Notes under the pieces: generated by a model | Seen by the model: only the letters and a program-made list of their open reading frames with translations | Told to the model about the DNA's origin: nothing | Database searches by the model: none | Made by a program: the position numbers and the translations under genes | In this document: piece after piece, positions 17,466 through 25,567 of the stretch | Layout: each line of letters starts with the position of its first letter | Numbering within the stretch: position 1 is the first letter of the stretch | Source: Desulfoscipio gibsoniae DSM 7213 | GTDB taxonomy: Bacteria > Bacillota > Desulfotomaculia > Desulfotomaculales > Desulfallaceae | DNA length: 64,000 bases | Direction: 5' to 3' | Assembly (NCBI RefSeq): GCF_000233715.2 | Contig: NC_021184.1 | Span: forward strand, 3,124,001-3,188,000

Positions 17466-17873
17466 TTATCGCTTGCTTAGAGTATCAAAGTCATAGCGCT
17501 CCAATTCCCGGTTGATGGTCTGTTGAATTGAATAAAGGGCTTTATGAATGGAACATTTAGCGGTATTTCGCTTATTGCACTCCTCGGGAGCAATTAAACA
17601 CCTGTTAATGCGCACCGGTCCCTCCACCGCTTCAACAACGTCCTTCAGGGTAATTTCCCCCGGCACTTTAGCCAGCGCATAGCCACCGCCAACTCCCCGG
17701 TAGGATTCAACAATCCCGGCTTGGGTTAACAGGCGGAGTATCTTGAGCATGAAGCGTATGGGGATTTTCTCGTTTTCGGCTATAACCCTGGCCTCTATCA
17801 CCTGCCCTTTAGGTAAACTGGACAAATATAAAACCGCCCGGAAAGCATAGTCTGTTGCTTGGTTTAGCCTCAT
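17466..17873 (-). CDS. Rrf2-family Fe-S transcriptional regulator
   Basis: A protein of 135 residues with a winged helix at the N-terminus (MRLNQATDYAFRAVLYLSSL, then VIAENEKIPIRFMLKIL) and a cysteine loop, Cys at RCLIAP, EECNKR and AKCSIH, with C-x7-C-x7-C spacing. IscR, NsrR and RirA relatives bind an Fe-S cluster through such a loop and sense redox state, NO or iron. It lies directly upstream of cooS on the same strand, flanked by three copies of one palindrome, so it probably controls both itself and the CO dehydrogenase operon. Confidence 0.87.
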   Translation of the reverse strand: MRLNQATDYAFRAVLYLSSLPKGQVIEARVIAENEKIPIRFMLKILRLLTQAGIVESYRGVGGGYALAKVPGEITLKDVVEAVEGPVRINRCLIAPEECNKRNTAKCSIHKALYSIQQTINRELERYDFDTLSKR

Positions 17874-17892
17874 TTACTATTACCTCATAGCT

Positions 17893-17917
17893 AAAGTGTA
17901 CATATTTAGTATACTTT
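17893..17917. promoter_or_regulatory. Rrf2-operator-like palindrome 3, upstream of the Rrf2 gene
   Basis: AAAGTGTAC-N7-GTATACTTT, an inverted repeat with one mismatch, ending 20 bases before the Rrf2 start. It suggests autoregulation by the Rrf2 protein. Confidence 0.6.
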
Positions 17918-18000
17918 TTAAATACTATAACCTTCCTGAAAGCAAATGTCAAGTAGTTTTGAAATTTTTTCTACGGAATCCCGCAGTAAATTTATAGCAT

Positions 18001-18041
18001 AATCCACAAAGCAAGGCTGCTTGCACCCTGCTTTGTGGATT
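18001..18041. terminator. Strong 13-bp hairpin between divergent blocks
   Basis: AATCCACAAAGCA / TGCTTTGTGGATT with a 15-base loop. It lacks a T-run on either strand, so termination is not certain. It separates the CO dehydrogenase regulator from the block of broken genes and is the only structure seen in the 300 bases without a gene here. Confidence 0.4.
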
Positions 18042-18183
18042 ATTGAATCCCTTGGCTTAAGAGGTATAAGATTGCTGCTTTTATTCCAATATACTTATCC
18101 AGGGGAAGATTTATGGGCAGCAGGACTGCTTGTACGGAACGTCAAATTATACTAATGAGCAGCGGAAAGGAATAATCTTATTG

Positions 18184-18294
18184 ATGATTGGCATGCTGCT
18201 GCTTATCACCGCTGTGTCCGGCTGTGGTGGCAACTCCGGACCAGCTGAGCAAAATCATCTGTTTAATGACCTTGGCCCTTGGCGAAGGCATTAA
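18184..18294 (+). pseudogene. Lipoprotein signal peptide remnant
   Basis: A frame of 36 residues: MIGMLLLITAVSGCGGNSGP then a short tail and a stop. AVSGC is a lipobox for signal peptidase II. The mature protein is missing, so this is probably the start of a lost binding lipoprotein rather than a working gene. Confidence 0.4.
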
Positions 18295-18317
18295 CGGGAA
18301 GAAATAGGATAAAATAA

Positions 18318-18552
18318 GAACCTGATCCAAAGCAAAGCTTTAGTGGAGATGCTTGAAAACTCAATTAAAAATTACTACAACAAGATCTTAACAGCGACCG
18401 AAGTTATTGAAGAATTGATTACACTCAATAAAGATATTCAAAAAATGGACAAAGAGCCTCAGGAAATGGGTTTGTCAGAATATGAATATGCTTTTTATAC
18501 AACTTCCAGGCAAAGCTCAATGGCCTCTTTGATCCGCAGTGTAAAGCTATGA
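18318..18552 (+). pseudogene. Type I restriction enzyme HsdR, C-terminal fragment
   Basis: Codons read SIKNYYNKILTATEVIEELI, then LGLSEYEYAFY after a shift in spacing. This matches the helical C-terminal domain (DUF3387) of HsdR, which contacts the modification core. The frame is lost after EYAFY. No hsdM or hsdS is in the window, so a restriction system was probably lost here. Confidence 0.62.
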
Positions 18553-18956
18553 CTAATTTTTTACTCTACCTGGCAACTGTTATTATTTGAGGTACAACTT
18601 GGTTGGCAATAAATTTACAATTAAGTCAAGTGGAACCGGTTTTATCTGTTAGTTATAGGTTTGGTTTGGCAGCAATTGTCTTTATTTTATTTTGCCTAAT
18701 CCGCAAGATATCTCTACGCTTATCAATGAAAAAGCATTTTATCATAGCCTTACAAGGTGTTTTATTATATGGTTTTAGTTATTACTTAAACTACATTGCT
18801 AGTCAATATATTGTTAGTGGATTGGTTGCTGTAATTTTCTCTACCATTATGATAATGAATATATTGAATCTTCCTTTTCTTGGGTCAAAATGCAAGGTGG
18901 CTTACTTGTTTTGGTGGTGTTTTAGGTCTTGTCGGAATCTGCATGATTTTTTGGCA
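18549..18956 (+). pseudogene. EamA-family transporter, N-terminal half
   Basis: The frame begins MTNFLLYLATVII and meets a TGA at 18588 where relatives have Trp (the next residues are GTTWLAINLQ). It continues through three or four membrane helices (GLVAVIFSTIMIMNI) and then shifts frame near 18885; TCFGGVLGLVGICMIFW continues in the new frame. It ends at 18955, joined directly to an antisense kinase fragment through the shared bases CAATTTC. Confidence 0.65.
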
Positions 18957-19402
18957 ATTTCATCACAAATGGACAGACCAATTCCGCTGCCCGCTGACGA
19001 TGTTCCCTTGTATACGTTCCTGACGACCTCGTGTATTACGGTGAGGGATGTTATAAAGCAAACTGCTCCCACCACCTGGTCACCGGATTTAAGGGGATAG
19101 GCTACAGACATGGCCGGTTCGCCGGTATCAGGCAGGTTGCCCTGCCAATGGCCCAATTCTCCCTTCCGGGCTCTTTGAATATCGTCAAAAGTTAGTTTTT
19201 CCACAGCCGGTGCTCCCTGAGAGTCGGCCAGCACCATTCCCCCGGCGTTTATAATTTGCACCTGTGCCGCAGTGGTTGAGGAAAAACTCTCCAAGAGAGA
19301 CCCGGCTTCCCTTCCCAGATCTTGATCGGACAAATAACGGCTGTAAAAACTGCCTGCCACCTCTGCTTGTTTTTTTAGAACATCCTGCACATTATCGTAA
19401 TA
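18957..19402 (-). pseudogene. Sensor histidine kinase, deleted copy of the gene at 37064
   Basis: The sensor part (QDVLKKQAEVAGSFYSRYLS and following) and the final ATP-binding motif (YKGTSSAGSGIGLSICDEI) match the intact kinase at 37064-38443. About 270 residues between them (second membrane helix, HAMP, phospho-accepting His and N-box) are deleted. The frame across the joint is open, but the product could not act as a kinase. Confidence 0.8.
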
Positions 19403-19472
19403 ACTGGAAGTTATGATTATACTAAAGTGTATAAAGCAGAACTAGGCATAAATCCTTGTATGAGCCAGTTTA

Positions 19473-20006
19473 TCAAACGGATTTAAGAACATCTGTTACC
19501 CATTCTTTAAATACAACTTCGGTATCTTCATCTGCCTTTACGCAAATCCAACGTTTGTCCAGTGGTATTTGTGCATAAGCATCTAACTGATTAACACTAA
19601 ACCACTTTTCCTCATTTTCACAGTATTCTTCCAAGAAGATTATCTTTTCTTCGTTATTATCTAAGTAAAAGCAATAACCTTCATATTCTACACCTGCCAT
19701 GGTTACATATAGATGTTCATGATTTTGTTTACATAAGCATACATTTCCATTTAACTCCTTAAAGATTGCTATAAATTTAGAAAAATATTCTTGTTTCACC
19801 GGCACAACAGTTATATAGTTACGATTTTTCCTATAACTAAGTCCTGTATATCTTTCCTCAACCCAAATTTCATGGTAATTATCTTCGATAAAGTCTCCTT
19901 TCCTTTTATCATCCAGATAGTATTTGTAATATTTTCTTATAATTTTATCAATATGTTTAAATGGCGGTAATACAGACCCATATAATAGGAGGACTTTTAC
20001 TTGCAT
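19473..20006 (-). CDS. Hypothetical protein
   Basis: A protein of about 177 residues starting MQVKVLLLYGSVLPPFKHID, rich in aromatic and charged residues (HEIWVEERYTGLSYRKNRNY). It contains a Cys pair in VCLCKQNHEHLYV and several strand-like segments. The Met at 20006 was chosen because GGAG precedes it; an in-frame ATG 12 codons upstream is possible. No family was recognised. It is bounded by gene fragments on both sides, which suggests recent arrival. Confidence 0.5.
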   Translation of the reverse strand: MQVKVLLLYGSVLPPFKHIDKIIRKYYKYYLDDKRKGDFIEDNYHEIWVEERYTGLSYRKNRNYITVVPVKQEYFSKFIAIFKELNGNVCLCKQNHEHLYVTMAGVEYEGYCFYLDNNEEKIIFLEEYCENEEKWFSVNQLDAYAQIPLDKRWICVKADEDTEVVFKEWVTDVLKSV

Positions 20007-20048
20007 AGGTCCAACAACTCCTGTTCTCAAAAAGGAAGTCAACCAAAC

Positions 20049-20247
20049 CGAGCTGGAGAGCTACAAGCTGGTAGTCTACTGCGGCGCGCGCATGATCAAC
20101 CGGCGGAAAATGTTATCCCGCATGATGGCCGCCAGCGCCGCGGGAGTGCCCATTGTTAATTACGGGGTAATAATTGCTTATATGCTGGGAATTTTGCGCA
20201 GAGCCCTGGAACCTTTTCCCGATGTACTGGCGCTGCTGGATAATTAG
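20049..20247 (+). pseudogene. hydF C-terminal fragment, copy 1
   Basis: Codons read LESYKLVVYCGARMINRRKM, then MMAASAAGVPIVNYGVIIAY and end LEPFPDVLALLDN. This is the end of the hydrogenase maturation GTPase HydF, whose conserved HCGxC motif binds a [4Fe-4S] cluster; here the motif is degraded to YCGAR. It has no start and no GTPase domain. Two further copies lie at 25093 and 33622. Confidence 0.75.
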
Positions 20248-20337
20248 CCATACTCTAATCATTAGCGGACGGGCTATAATCCTACTATCCTATTGTCCAA
20301 GTCCAATTTTGATATCGTAATCTCTGGTACATACTGA

Positions 20338-20637
20338 TTAATTTTTTTTATATCCAAAAACAAAAAAGGCTAAACCTAAAAGAATAAATATAAGGAAGAA
20401 TGCGTTAGAAAATAATGGGTTTAGTTCTGGTTGGCTTGGAAAACTACCAGTAATTGAGGCAGCATTCATCTCTCCAATCCATACAAAATAAGAAATAGCC
20501 CTTTCAAAAGTATAGATAATGCTACCTGCAATTATAAAAACAGCTGAAAATATATAACACAATTTTTTATCCAATTTTGAGCACCTTCTTAAAATATGAA
20601 GTTTATAACAAAAAATTTTTTCTGTATTACTAGACAC
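20338..20637 (-). CDS. Small membrane protein
   Basis: A protein of 99 residues with two clear transmembrane helices (LCYIFSAVFIIAGSIIYTF and AFFLIFILLGLAFFVFGY). A polar loop of about 25 residues lies between them and a basic KKN end follows. The start is uncertain, and no family was recognised. It lies downstream of the sigma/DUF4367/secreted-protein operon on the same strand and could be its last gene. Confidence 0.5.
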   Translation of the reverse strand: MSSNTEKIFCYKLHILRRCSKLDKKLCYIFSAVFIIAGSIIYTFERAISYFVWIGEMNAASITGSFPSQPELNPLFSNAFFLIFILLGLAFFVFGYKKN

Positions 20638-20672
20638 TTACCTTATCCCTTTAATTATTTATATATCTAATA

Positions 20673-21104
20673 TTACTTCGCATAAGCCTCATAGCTGCCG
20701 GATACGGTTTCACCGGTACCATTTCGGTAAACCGTTGCGGTAATCGTCAGCCGATATGAATAGCCTGTTGTCACATAATAGGTCTTATCAAAGAGCAGTT
20801 TTTCACCTGTAGTCTTAAGATTGCTCCATGTTTTTACAGCGGTATATGTTCCATCCGAGTTTTTACGTGCCAACACCACTTTGCCGGTGATTTTTGTCAC
20901 ACCTGATTTGCCAAGCACACGAGCGCCGCAAGTTCCTTTTCCGTCATCAAAAGAAAGATTTACATTTACTGAAGTGGTGTTTGTCCATTGCGGGGACAGC
21001 GTTTTCCGTGAATCATTTGCTGTGGCGAGCGCCGCTCCTCCCAGGAAAAAGTACAATGCAAGCGCCAAAAGCAGGAAGGTAGATTTCTTTAACCTCACAA
21101 TCAT
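20673..21104 (-). CDS. Secreted protein, DUF6147-like
   Basis: A signal peptide (LKKSTFLLLALALYFFLGGA) is followed by a small all-beta domain with alternating strands (SVNVNLSFDDGKG, KVVLARKNSDGTYTAVKTW, YSYRLTITATVYRNG). The pattern resembles short secreted proteins of clostridia annotated DUF6147. The ATG at 21104 follows AAGGA by a good spacing; the longer frame lacks one. It follows the DUF4367 gene in the sigma operon and is probably made under that sigma factor. Confidence 0.65.
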   Translation of the reverse strand: MIVRLKKSTFLLLALALYFFLGGAALATANDSRKTLSPQWTNTTSVNVNLSFDDGKGTCGARVLGKSGVTKITGKVVLARKNSDGTYTAVKTWSNLKTTGEKLLFDKTYYVTTGYSYRLTITATVYRNGTGETVSGSYEAYAK

Positions 21105-21207
21105 TATCATTCCTTCTTTCGTTTTTTTTGAGAGATTATTTCGCCCTTTACTATATAAACGATTGAAGGTATGATTTGGTAACACTTTTATTTGAAAAAT
21201 TTTTAAA

Positions 21208-21912
21208 TTATTTTTTCAGGCTTTCTCCGATACGTATTAATTCTGTGCTATCGATTTTGGATATCAGTTCATAAACTAAGCCGTCTGATTGCCAAATCAA
21301 TACATTGGAATCATCTGTAGTCATTGCCTTAAACAAATACGCTGTATTGTCTGATATTTTAACTTTTGTGTACTCTGTATTTTCATTGTCTACTAATGAA
21401 GTTCCTGATTCCGCCGGCCGCTGGTCAAATAGAATTTCCTCCCCGGCATTATTCGTGTATATTATCGTAAATGTATTGCCATACCTTTCAGCAGCTGTTT
21501 CCTTATAGCCCTCCGGCAAATAAGTTGGGCGGTAAACATTGTCTTGTTGACTTTCTTTTTTCGACTCACCAAATTTCACTTCCGTATATTTTTCCTGCCA
21601 GGCAATAATAGCGTTAAATATTGAATTTCTCGTTGCTTCGACGCTCAACAGCACAGCATTTAAAAACGTAAACACTATAGCGATACAGACAGCAACTTTA
21701 GCAAATCTCTTTGCAAAATGCCGTATTTTTGACTTTCGTTGGCTTTGATAAATAAGCTTTTTAATCCGTCTGTCCAGTTCCGGTGACGGCTTATAGGTTT
21801 CATTTAATTCTTCATTAGAGGGGAGCGCGTCCAATTCTTTCTGGAATGTTTCGGTAACGGCTACTTTTAGCAGAGCATCAAACAGCATTTCACTTCGTTC
21901 CTTGCCGGCCAT
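21208..21912 (-). CDS. DUF4367 membrane protein, probable anti-sigma factor
   Basis: A protein of 234 residues. It has a cytoplasmic N-terminal helix region of about 75 residues, one membrane helix (VAVCIAIVFTFLNAVLL), then an outside DUF4367 domain (PTYLPEGYKETAAERYGN, IIYTNNAGEEILFDQ). This one-span layout beside a sigma gene is that of anti-sigma factors: the inside part would hold the sigma factor and the outside part would sense. It overlaps the sigma gene by 23 bases. Confidence 0.75.
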   Translation of the reverse strand: MAGKERSEMLFDALLKVAVTETFQKELDALPSNEELNETYKPSPELDRRIKKLIYQSQRKSKIRHFAKRFAKVAVCIAIVFTFLNAVLLSVEATRNSIFNAIIAWQEKYTEVKFGESKKESQQDNVYRPTYLPEGYKETAAERYGNTFTIIYTNNAGEEILFDQRPAESGTSLVDNENTEYTKVKISDNTAYLFKAMTTDDSNVLIWQSDGLVYELISKIDSTELIRIGESLKK

Positions 21913-22456
21913 AAAAGTCCCCCTCCTTTTGAAGCTGTTTTTTCACAGCTTTTCGCGCCCGGCTAAGGCGCATTTTAACATTCTCCTGGCTGATACCGAG
22001 TATTTTAGCGATTTCTTTATTTGAATGCTCTAACTCCATTTTAAGATATAAAATATCCGAATAATTTTTATTCAGCCTAGCTATGGATTTCGCTATTTTA
22101 TCACAGGCATCTCTTGCGGCAATATCATCAAAAACCGGCTCGTTATATTCCGAGTATCCCATATAGTCCTCAAGCGGCTTTGTTTGATTGCGGTTTTGCC
22201 TTCGCAATAGGTCAAGTGAAATATTTCTAACTATGATAACTACAAATGCCCTTGTTTTGTGATCGTCAATTGTATCAATTTTTTCCAGGTTATCAATTAT
22301 TCTGATAAAGGCTTCAGATACGGCATCCTCCGCCAGATGGGGTTCATGTAAGATGCTGTTGGCTATGTAAAGCATGGTTCCACGATAAAGCTTATAAATC
22401 TGGGTAGCCTTATACCGGTCGTCTTTATTTTCAATTGTTGTTATTAGTGCAAGCAT
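21890..22456 (-). CDS. ECF-type RNA polymerase sigma factor
   Basis: A protein of 188 residues with sigma region 2 (AEDAVSEAFIRIIDNLEKI and FVVIIVRNISLDLLRRQNRN) and region 4 (NYSDILYLKMELEHSNKEI, then AKILGISQENVKMRLSRAR). It should direct RNA polymerase to its own set of promoters, and it starts a three- or four-gene operon with a membrane DUF4367 partner and a secreted protein. Confidence 0.87.
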   Translation of the reverse strand: MLALITTIENKDDRYKATQIYKLYRGTMLYIANSILHEPHLAEDAVSEAFIRIIDNLEKIDTIDDHKTRAFVVIIVRNISLDLLRRQNRNQTKPLEDYMGYSEYNEPVFDDIAARDACDKIAKSIARLNKNYSDILYLKMELEHSNKEIAKILGISQENVKMRLSRARKAVKKQLQKEGDFYGRQGTK

Positions 22457-22751
22457 AACCTTACCCCTGTAACCAAATAAAATATCTGTATTTATGTGTT
22501 CATTATATCGTAAATTTTACTTATTTTCGCCATGTCTTCAAGTTGTTGCAAGTCCGCTCAATACATTTGGTCACTGAACAAGAGTATCGGGAAAATTTCG
22601 CCGGAAAAAGATAGAATACTTCCATACCATGATGATGACGCGGTGACACGCGTTTGTCCGTTCGGAAAGGGGTATGATCCGGGCCTGCAAGAATTACGAC
22701 GGTGATATAAATGTCGGACCCGGTGACTGCGGCATCTGGCGATGATGATAA

Positions 22752-22812
22752 AGATAATCCACCGGCTATTTCAGCAATCAATGCCTGGAAACCGGTGGCT
22801 TTCGCTGTGCTG
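22752..22812 (+). repeat. Dispersed hairpin repeat, copy 1
   Basis: CCACCGGC..AATCAATGCCTGG..CCGGTGG, matching the copies at 25376 and 28333 over about 55 bases. It is joined to a sigma region-4 fragment on its right side. The core GGCTTTCGCTGTGCT is shared with copy 2. Confidence 0.65.
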
Positions 22813-22817
22813 CAACG

Positions 22818-22976
22818 ATGCCGATGCAAGAACTCTTCGCCGCCATCGGCAAGCTCACGGAGATACAACAGAAGCGACTAAAAAAGTATTACTTTGAGGG
22901 CCTAAAACTCCGGGAAATTGCGGAAGCTGATGGCGTGACACATGAACGTGTCGAGCACTCGCTCAGGGTTTTATAA
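22818..22976 (+). pseudogene. Sigma-70 region 4 fragment
   Basis: A frame of 52 residues: LFAAIGKLTEIQQKRLKKYY, then EGLKLREIAEADGVTHERVE, a helix-turn-helix of sigma region 4 in the style of phage or element-borne small sigma factors. The upstream part (22560-22740) has only broken pieces. The left border is the hairpin repeat, so the gene may have been cut by it. Confidence 0.5.
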
Positions 22977-23032
22977 ATCCACTTGCCAAAGGTATTAATT
23001 GATTTCATTTCATTGCCGTGTTAAAATGAAAT

Positions 23033-23287
23033 ATGAAAGGTGGTAAATACTGTATGTTGCCAGCACCTCCCAAAACCCATAACCTTGTCAATCTGTTGAA
23101 ACTTGGACAAGCCAGGTTAACCGATGAGCAAACCAAGTTTGTCACCCGTTTAAATCTAGCCGGGATAGTAACCAGGTACCCCGAAGAACTCAAAAGAGCC
23201 TTAGACGACTACCCACCCCCCGTTACCCGGGAATACTTAAAAAAAACTAGGGACGTGATTAAATGCATAAAGCAACAGCTAGAATAG
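23033..23287 (+). CDS. HEPN-domain protein, short form
   Basis: A protein of 84 residues with the C-terminal half of a HEPN domain: LPAPPKTHNLVNLLKLG, then LAGIVTRYPEELKRAL and YLKKTRDVIKCIKQQLE. Full HEPN proteins have about 120 residues; the first helix pair seems absent, so it may be truncated. HEPN proteins next to a small nucleotidyltransferase form type VII toxin-antitoxin or defence pairs, in which the HEPN protein is the RNA-cleaving toxin. It overlaps the nucleotidyltransferase gene by 25 bases. Confidence 0.68.
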   Translation: MKGGKYCMLPAPPKTHNLVNLLKLGQARLTDEQTKFVTRLNLAGIVTRYPEELKRALDDYPPPVTREYLKKTRDVIKCIKQQLE

Positions 23288-23607
23288 AAGATACTGTCAA
23301 ATCATACCTTCTTATCCTTGAGAAGAAAGGCATTCCCACCCAAAAGGCGTATTTAGTCGGTTCCCAAGCCAGGGGCACAGCCGGGCCGTACAGCGACATC
23401 GATTTAATAGTAGTCTCACCTGCTTTCATTGGTATGCCTCAGTGGAAACGGTGGGAGATTCTCGGTGATGCCTTGGCCGAAATAATGGAACCCATAGAGG
23501 TAAGGGGATACGCACCGGACGAAATCAACCAAGCTAAACAACAAAAAGCCAGCTTTCTTTATGAAGTGTTGACTGAGCCACAGACTATAGAGTATCAGTT
23601 TAAATAA
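23263..23607 (+). CDS. MNT-type minimal nucleotidyltransferase
   Basis: A protein of 114 residues with the polymerase-beta signature VGSQARGTAGPYSDIDLIVV (G-S then D-x-D), which holds the nucleotide and metal. MNT partners of HEPN toxins attach AMP to the toxin and so silence it. The overlap with the HEPN gene supports such a pair, although the short HEPN protein may no longer be toxic. Confidence 0.8.
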   Translation: MHKATARIEDTVKSYLLILEKKGIPTQKAYLVGSQARGTAGPYSDIDLIVVSPAFIGMPQWKRWEILGDALAEIMEPIEVRGYAPDEINQAKQQKASFLYEVLTEPQTIEYQFK

Positions 23608-23805
23608 TGTCTTACTTTGATATTAATTTAAGTATTGAAGTAGTTGCTTTTTTAAATAATTTATGCTACAGCATAATATTGCTTATTTCGCTATGCCCGC
23701 TTCATCCCGAAAACTCCAATTTAACATCAATCACGTTTTTCTTTTCAACAGAGTCCTACCAACCCCTGAGCAATTTCTTAAGTCCTTCCTGCTTATCAAG
23801 AACGA

Positions 23806-24246
23806 ATGGATCCATATGGCATGCAGATAGAATGGAATACTATTGAAGCTATAGCTAAGACAAGAGCAATTGATTTATGGTACCTTTTCCCCTTAGGTGT
23901 TGGAGTAAATAGATTGCTTAAAACAGACGGGAATATTGAAAAAACCCAAAAAGATAAGCTTAACCGCATCTTTGGAGCAATAGATTGGTACGACGCATTT
24001 TATAAAAAGACTAAAGAAAAAAGACTTTTTGAAGATTTGGAGACAGTTAATAAGGTAGCCACCTTTGATTCAATTGCGAAATATATTATTAAAAGACTGA
24101 AAATAGTTTTCCCGGGCGTGGCAGAAAACCCAAGATTACTTTATAATTCTAGAAACAATCCACTGTATTTATTCTGTTTTGCTGCAGCCAATCCTAAAGG
24201 TTCTAAAGTCGCTTTAAAAATTGCACAACATATATTAAAAGGATGA
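23806..24246 (+). pseudogene. tcmP: TcmP (three-Cys-motif partner), C-terminal part
   Basis: The frame reads MDPYGMQIEWNTIEAIAKTR, then IDLWYLFPLGVGVNRLLKTD and ends ALKIAQHILKG, as in TcmP proteins, which resemble class I methyltransferases or nucleases of unknown role. The first half (about 130-150 residues) is missing. The sequence 23608-23805 does not supply it and contains another open piece (RVLPTPEQFLKSF) that was not recognised. The ATG could restart translation, and the stop overlaps the next gene (ATGA), so a short product cannot be ruled out. Confidence 0.6.
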
Positions 24247-24983
24247 ATGTAATGGCGGTTAACTCAAAAATAGAGTGGACAGAGGCAACCTGGAACCCTG
24301 TAACAGGGTGTTCAAAAATAAGCCAGGGTTGCAAAAATTGTTATGCAGAGCGACTCGCAAAACGCTTACATGCCATGGGCAACCCCCGTTATAAAAACGG
24401 TTTTAACGTAACTCTTCATCGCGATTTAGTTAGCCTCCCGTTAAAATGGAAAAAGCCTCGCATGATTTTTGTGAATTCAATGAGTGATTTATTTCATGAG
24501 GAAATTCCGTTCGAGTTTATTAAGGCCGTTTTTAATACAATGGTTAACGCAGATCATCATATTTTTCAGGTACTGACTAAGCGAAATAAGCGTATGATAG
24601 AATTAGCGCCAATGCTCCCATGGCCCAATAATATTTGGATGGGAGTAACAGTGGAAAATCAAGCTGTTATTAATAGAATTCACGACCTACGACAAACACC
24701 AGCTAAAATAAAATTTATTTCTGCTGAACCATTATTAAGCGATTTACCTGATTTCCCTTGTAAAGGCGTTGATTGGGTTATAGCTGGTGGCGAATCTGGC
24801 CCCGGTGCAAGGCCAATGCACCCGGATTGGGCGCGGAGTTTACGAGACCAATGCCAAGATGCCGGAGTACCGTTTTTCTTTAAGCAGTGGGGTGGATTTA
24901 ATAAAAAAGCCGCCGGGCGAATTTTGGACGGTCAGACATGGAACCAGTTGCCAAATCGCTATAATGAAATATCACTTTTCTGA
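24243..24983 (+). CDS. DUF5131 (phage Gp37/Gp68-like) three-Cys-motif protein
   Basis: A protein of 246 residues with the family start SKIEWTEATWNPVTGCSKIS, followed by GCKNCYAERLAKR. Cys23, Cys30 and Cys33 form the three-cysteine motif that resembles a radical-SAM cluster site. Later come VNSMSDLFHEEIPF, TVENQAVINRI, SAEPLLSDL and GGESGPGARPMHPDW. Members occur in phages and beside TcmP. The chemistry is unknown; nucleic-acid or nucleotide modification is the usual guess. It overlaps the TcmP frame by four bases, so the two are coupled. Confidence 0.82.
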   Translation: MNVMAVNSKIEWTEATWNPVTGCSKISQGCKNCYAERLAKRLHAMGNPRYKNGFNVTLHRDLVSLPLKWKKPRMIFVNSMSDLFHEEIPFEFIKAVFNTMVNADHHIFQVLTKRNKRMIELAPMLPWPNNIWMGVTVENQAVINRIHDLRQTPAKIKFISAEPLLSDLPDFPCKGVDWVIAGGESGPGARPMHPDWARSLRDQCQDAGVPFFFKQWGGFNKKAAGRILDGQTWNQLPNRYNEISLF

Positions 24984-25043
24984 ACAAACCCAGCCACACG
25001 GCCAAGAGAATTTTTGATACCACATAAAAACCTGTACTGATCA

Positions 25044-25085
25044 GGTAGATGTTGGGTCCGGCCTGCGCCATTCCCAACATCTACC
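25044..25085. repeat. Hairpin between the DUF5131 gene and the hydF fragment
   Basis: Perfect 13-base arms GGTAGATGTTGGG / CCCAACATCTACC with a 16-base loop. It may act as a terminator for the DUF5131 gene, though no T-run follows. Confidence 0.45.
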
Positions 25086-25092
25086 CCAAAAG

Positions 25093-25363
25093 GACAGTCC
25101 CTCATTAAACTGGCTGCGCCAGTCTTTGGGCGGCGAGCTTGATTTCCACTGGTCCAGCGGCATCGAGATGCCCTCCGACCTGGAGAGCTACAAGCTGATA
25201 GTCCACTGCGGCGCCTGCATGATCAACCGGCGGGAAATGTTATCCCGCATGATGGCCGCCAGTGCCGCAGGAGTGCCGATGGTTAATTACGGGGTAATAA
25301 TTGTTATTTTTGCGCAGAGCCCTGGAACCTTTTCCCGATGTACTGGCACTGCTGGATAATTAA
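25093..25363 (+). pseudogene. hydF C-terminal fragment, copy 2
   Basis: The longest of three hydF 3' pieces: LNWLRQSLGGELDFHWSSG, then LIVHCGACMINRREMLSRMM with the cluster-binding HCGAC intact, and GVPMVNYGVII. After that, a deletion shifts the frame relative to copy 1, but the DNA goes on matching to the final GGATAATTAA. Continues directly into hairpin repeat copy 2. Confidence 0.78.
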
Positions 25364-25375
25364 AACCCCCATTGC

Positions 25376-25450
25376 CAAATAAGCCACCGGCCATTTTAGC
25401 AATCGATGCCTGGAAGCCGGTGGCTTTCGCTGTGCTAAATGCACTTTGTT
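25376..25450 (+). repeat. Dispersed hairpin repeat, copy 2
   Basis: Arms AAGCCACCGGC / GCCGGTGGCTT pair perfectly around a 27-base loop. The following 25 bases (TCGCTGTGCTAAATGCA) are shared with the copies at 22752 and 28333. The repeat begins right after the hydF fragment. Confidence 0.7.
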
Positions 25451-25567
25451 CAATTATTGCTTATAACTCAACTTTCGCACAGCAATAATGGACTAAAACA
25501 TCACGCAATTAAAGGCGTCAAAGCTTGTAAAAAATGTGTCTTGACAATAGAAAGCACATTACAACAG

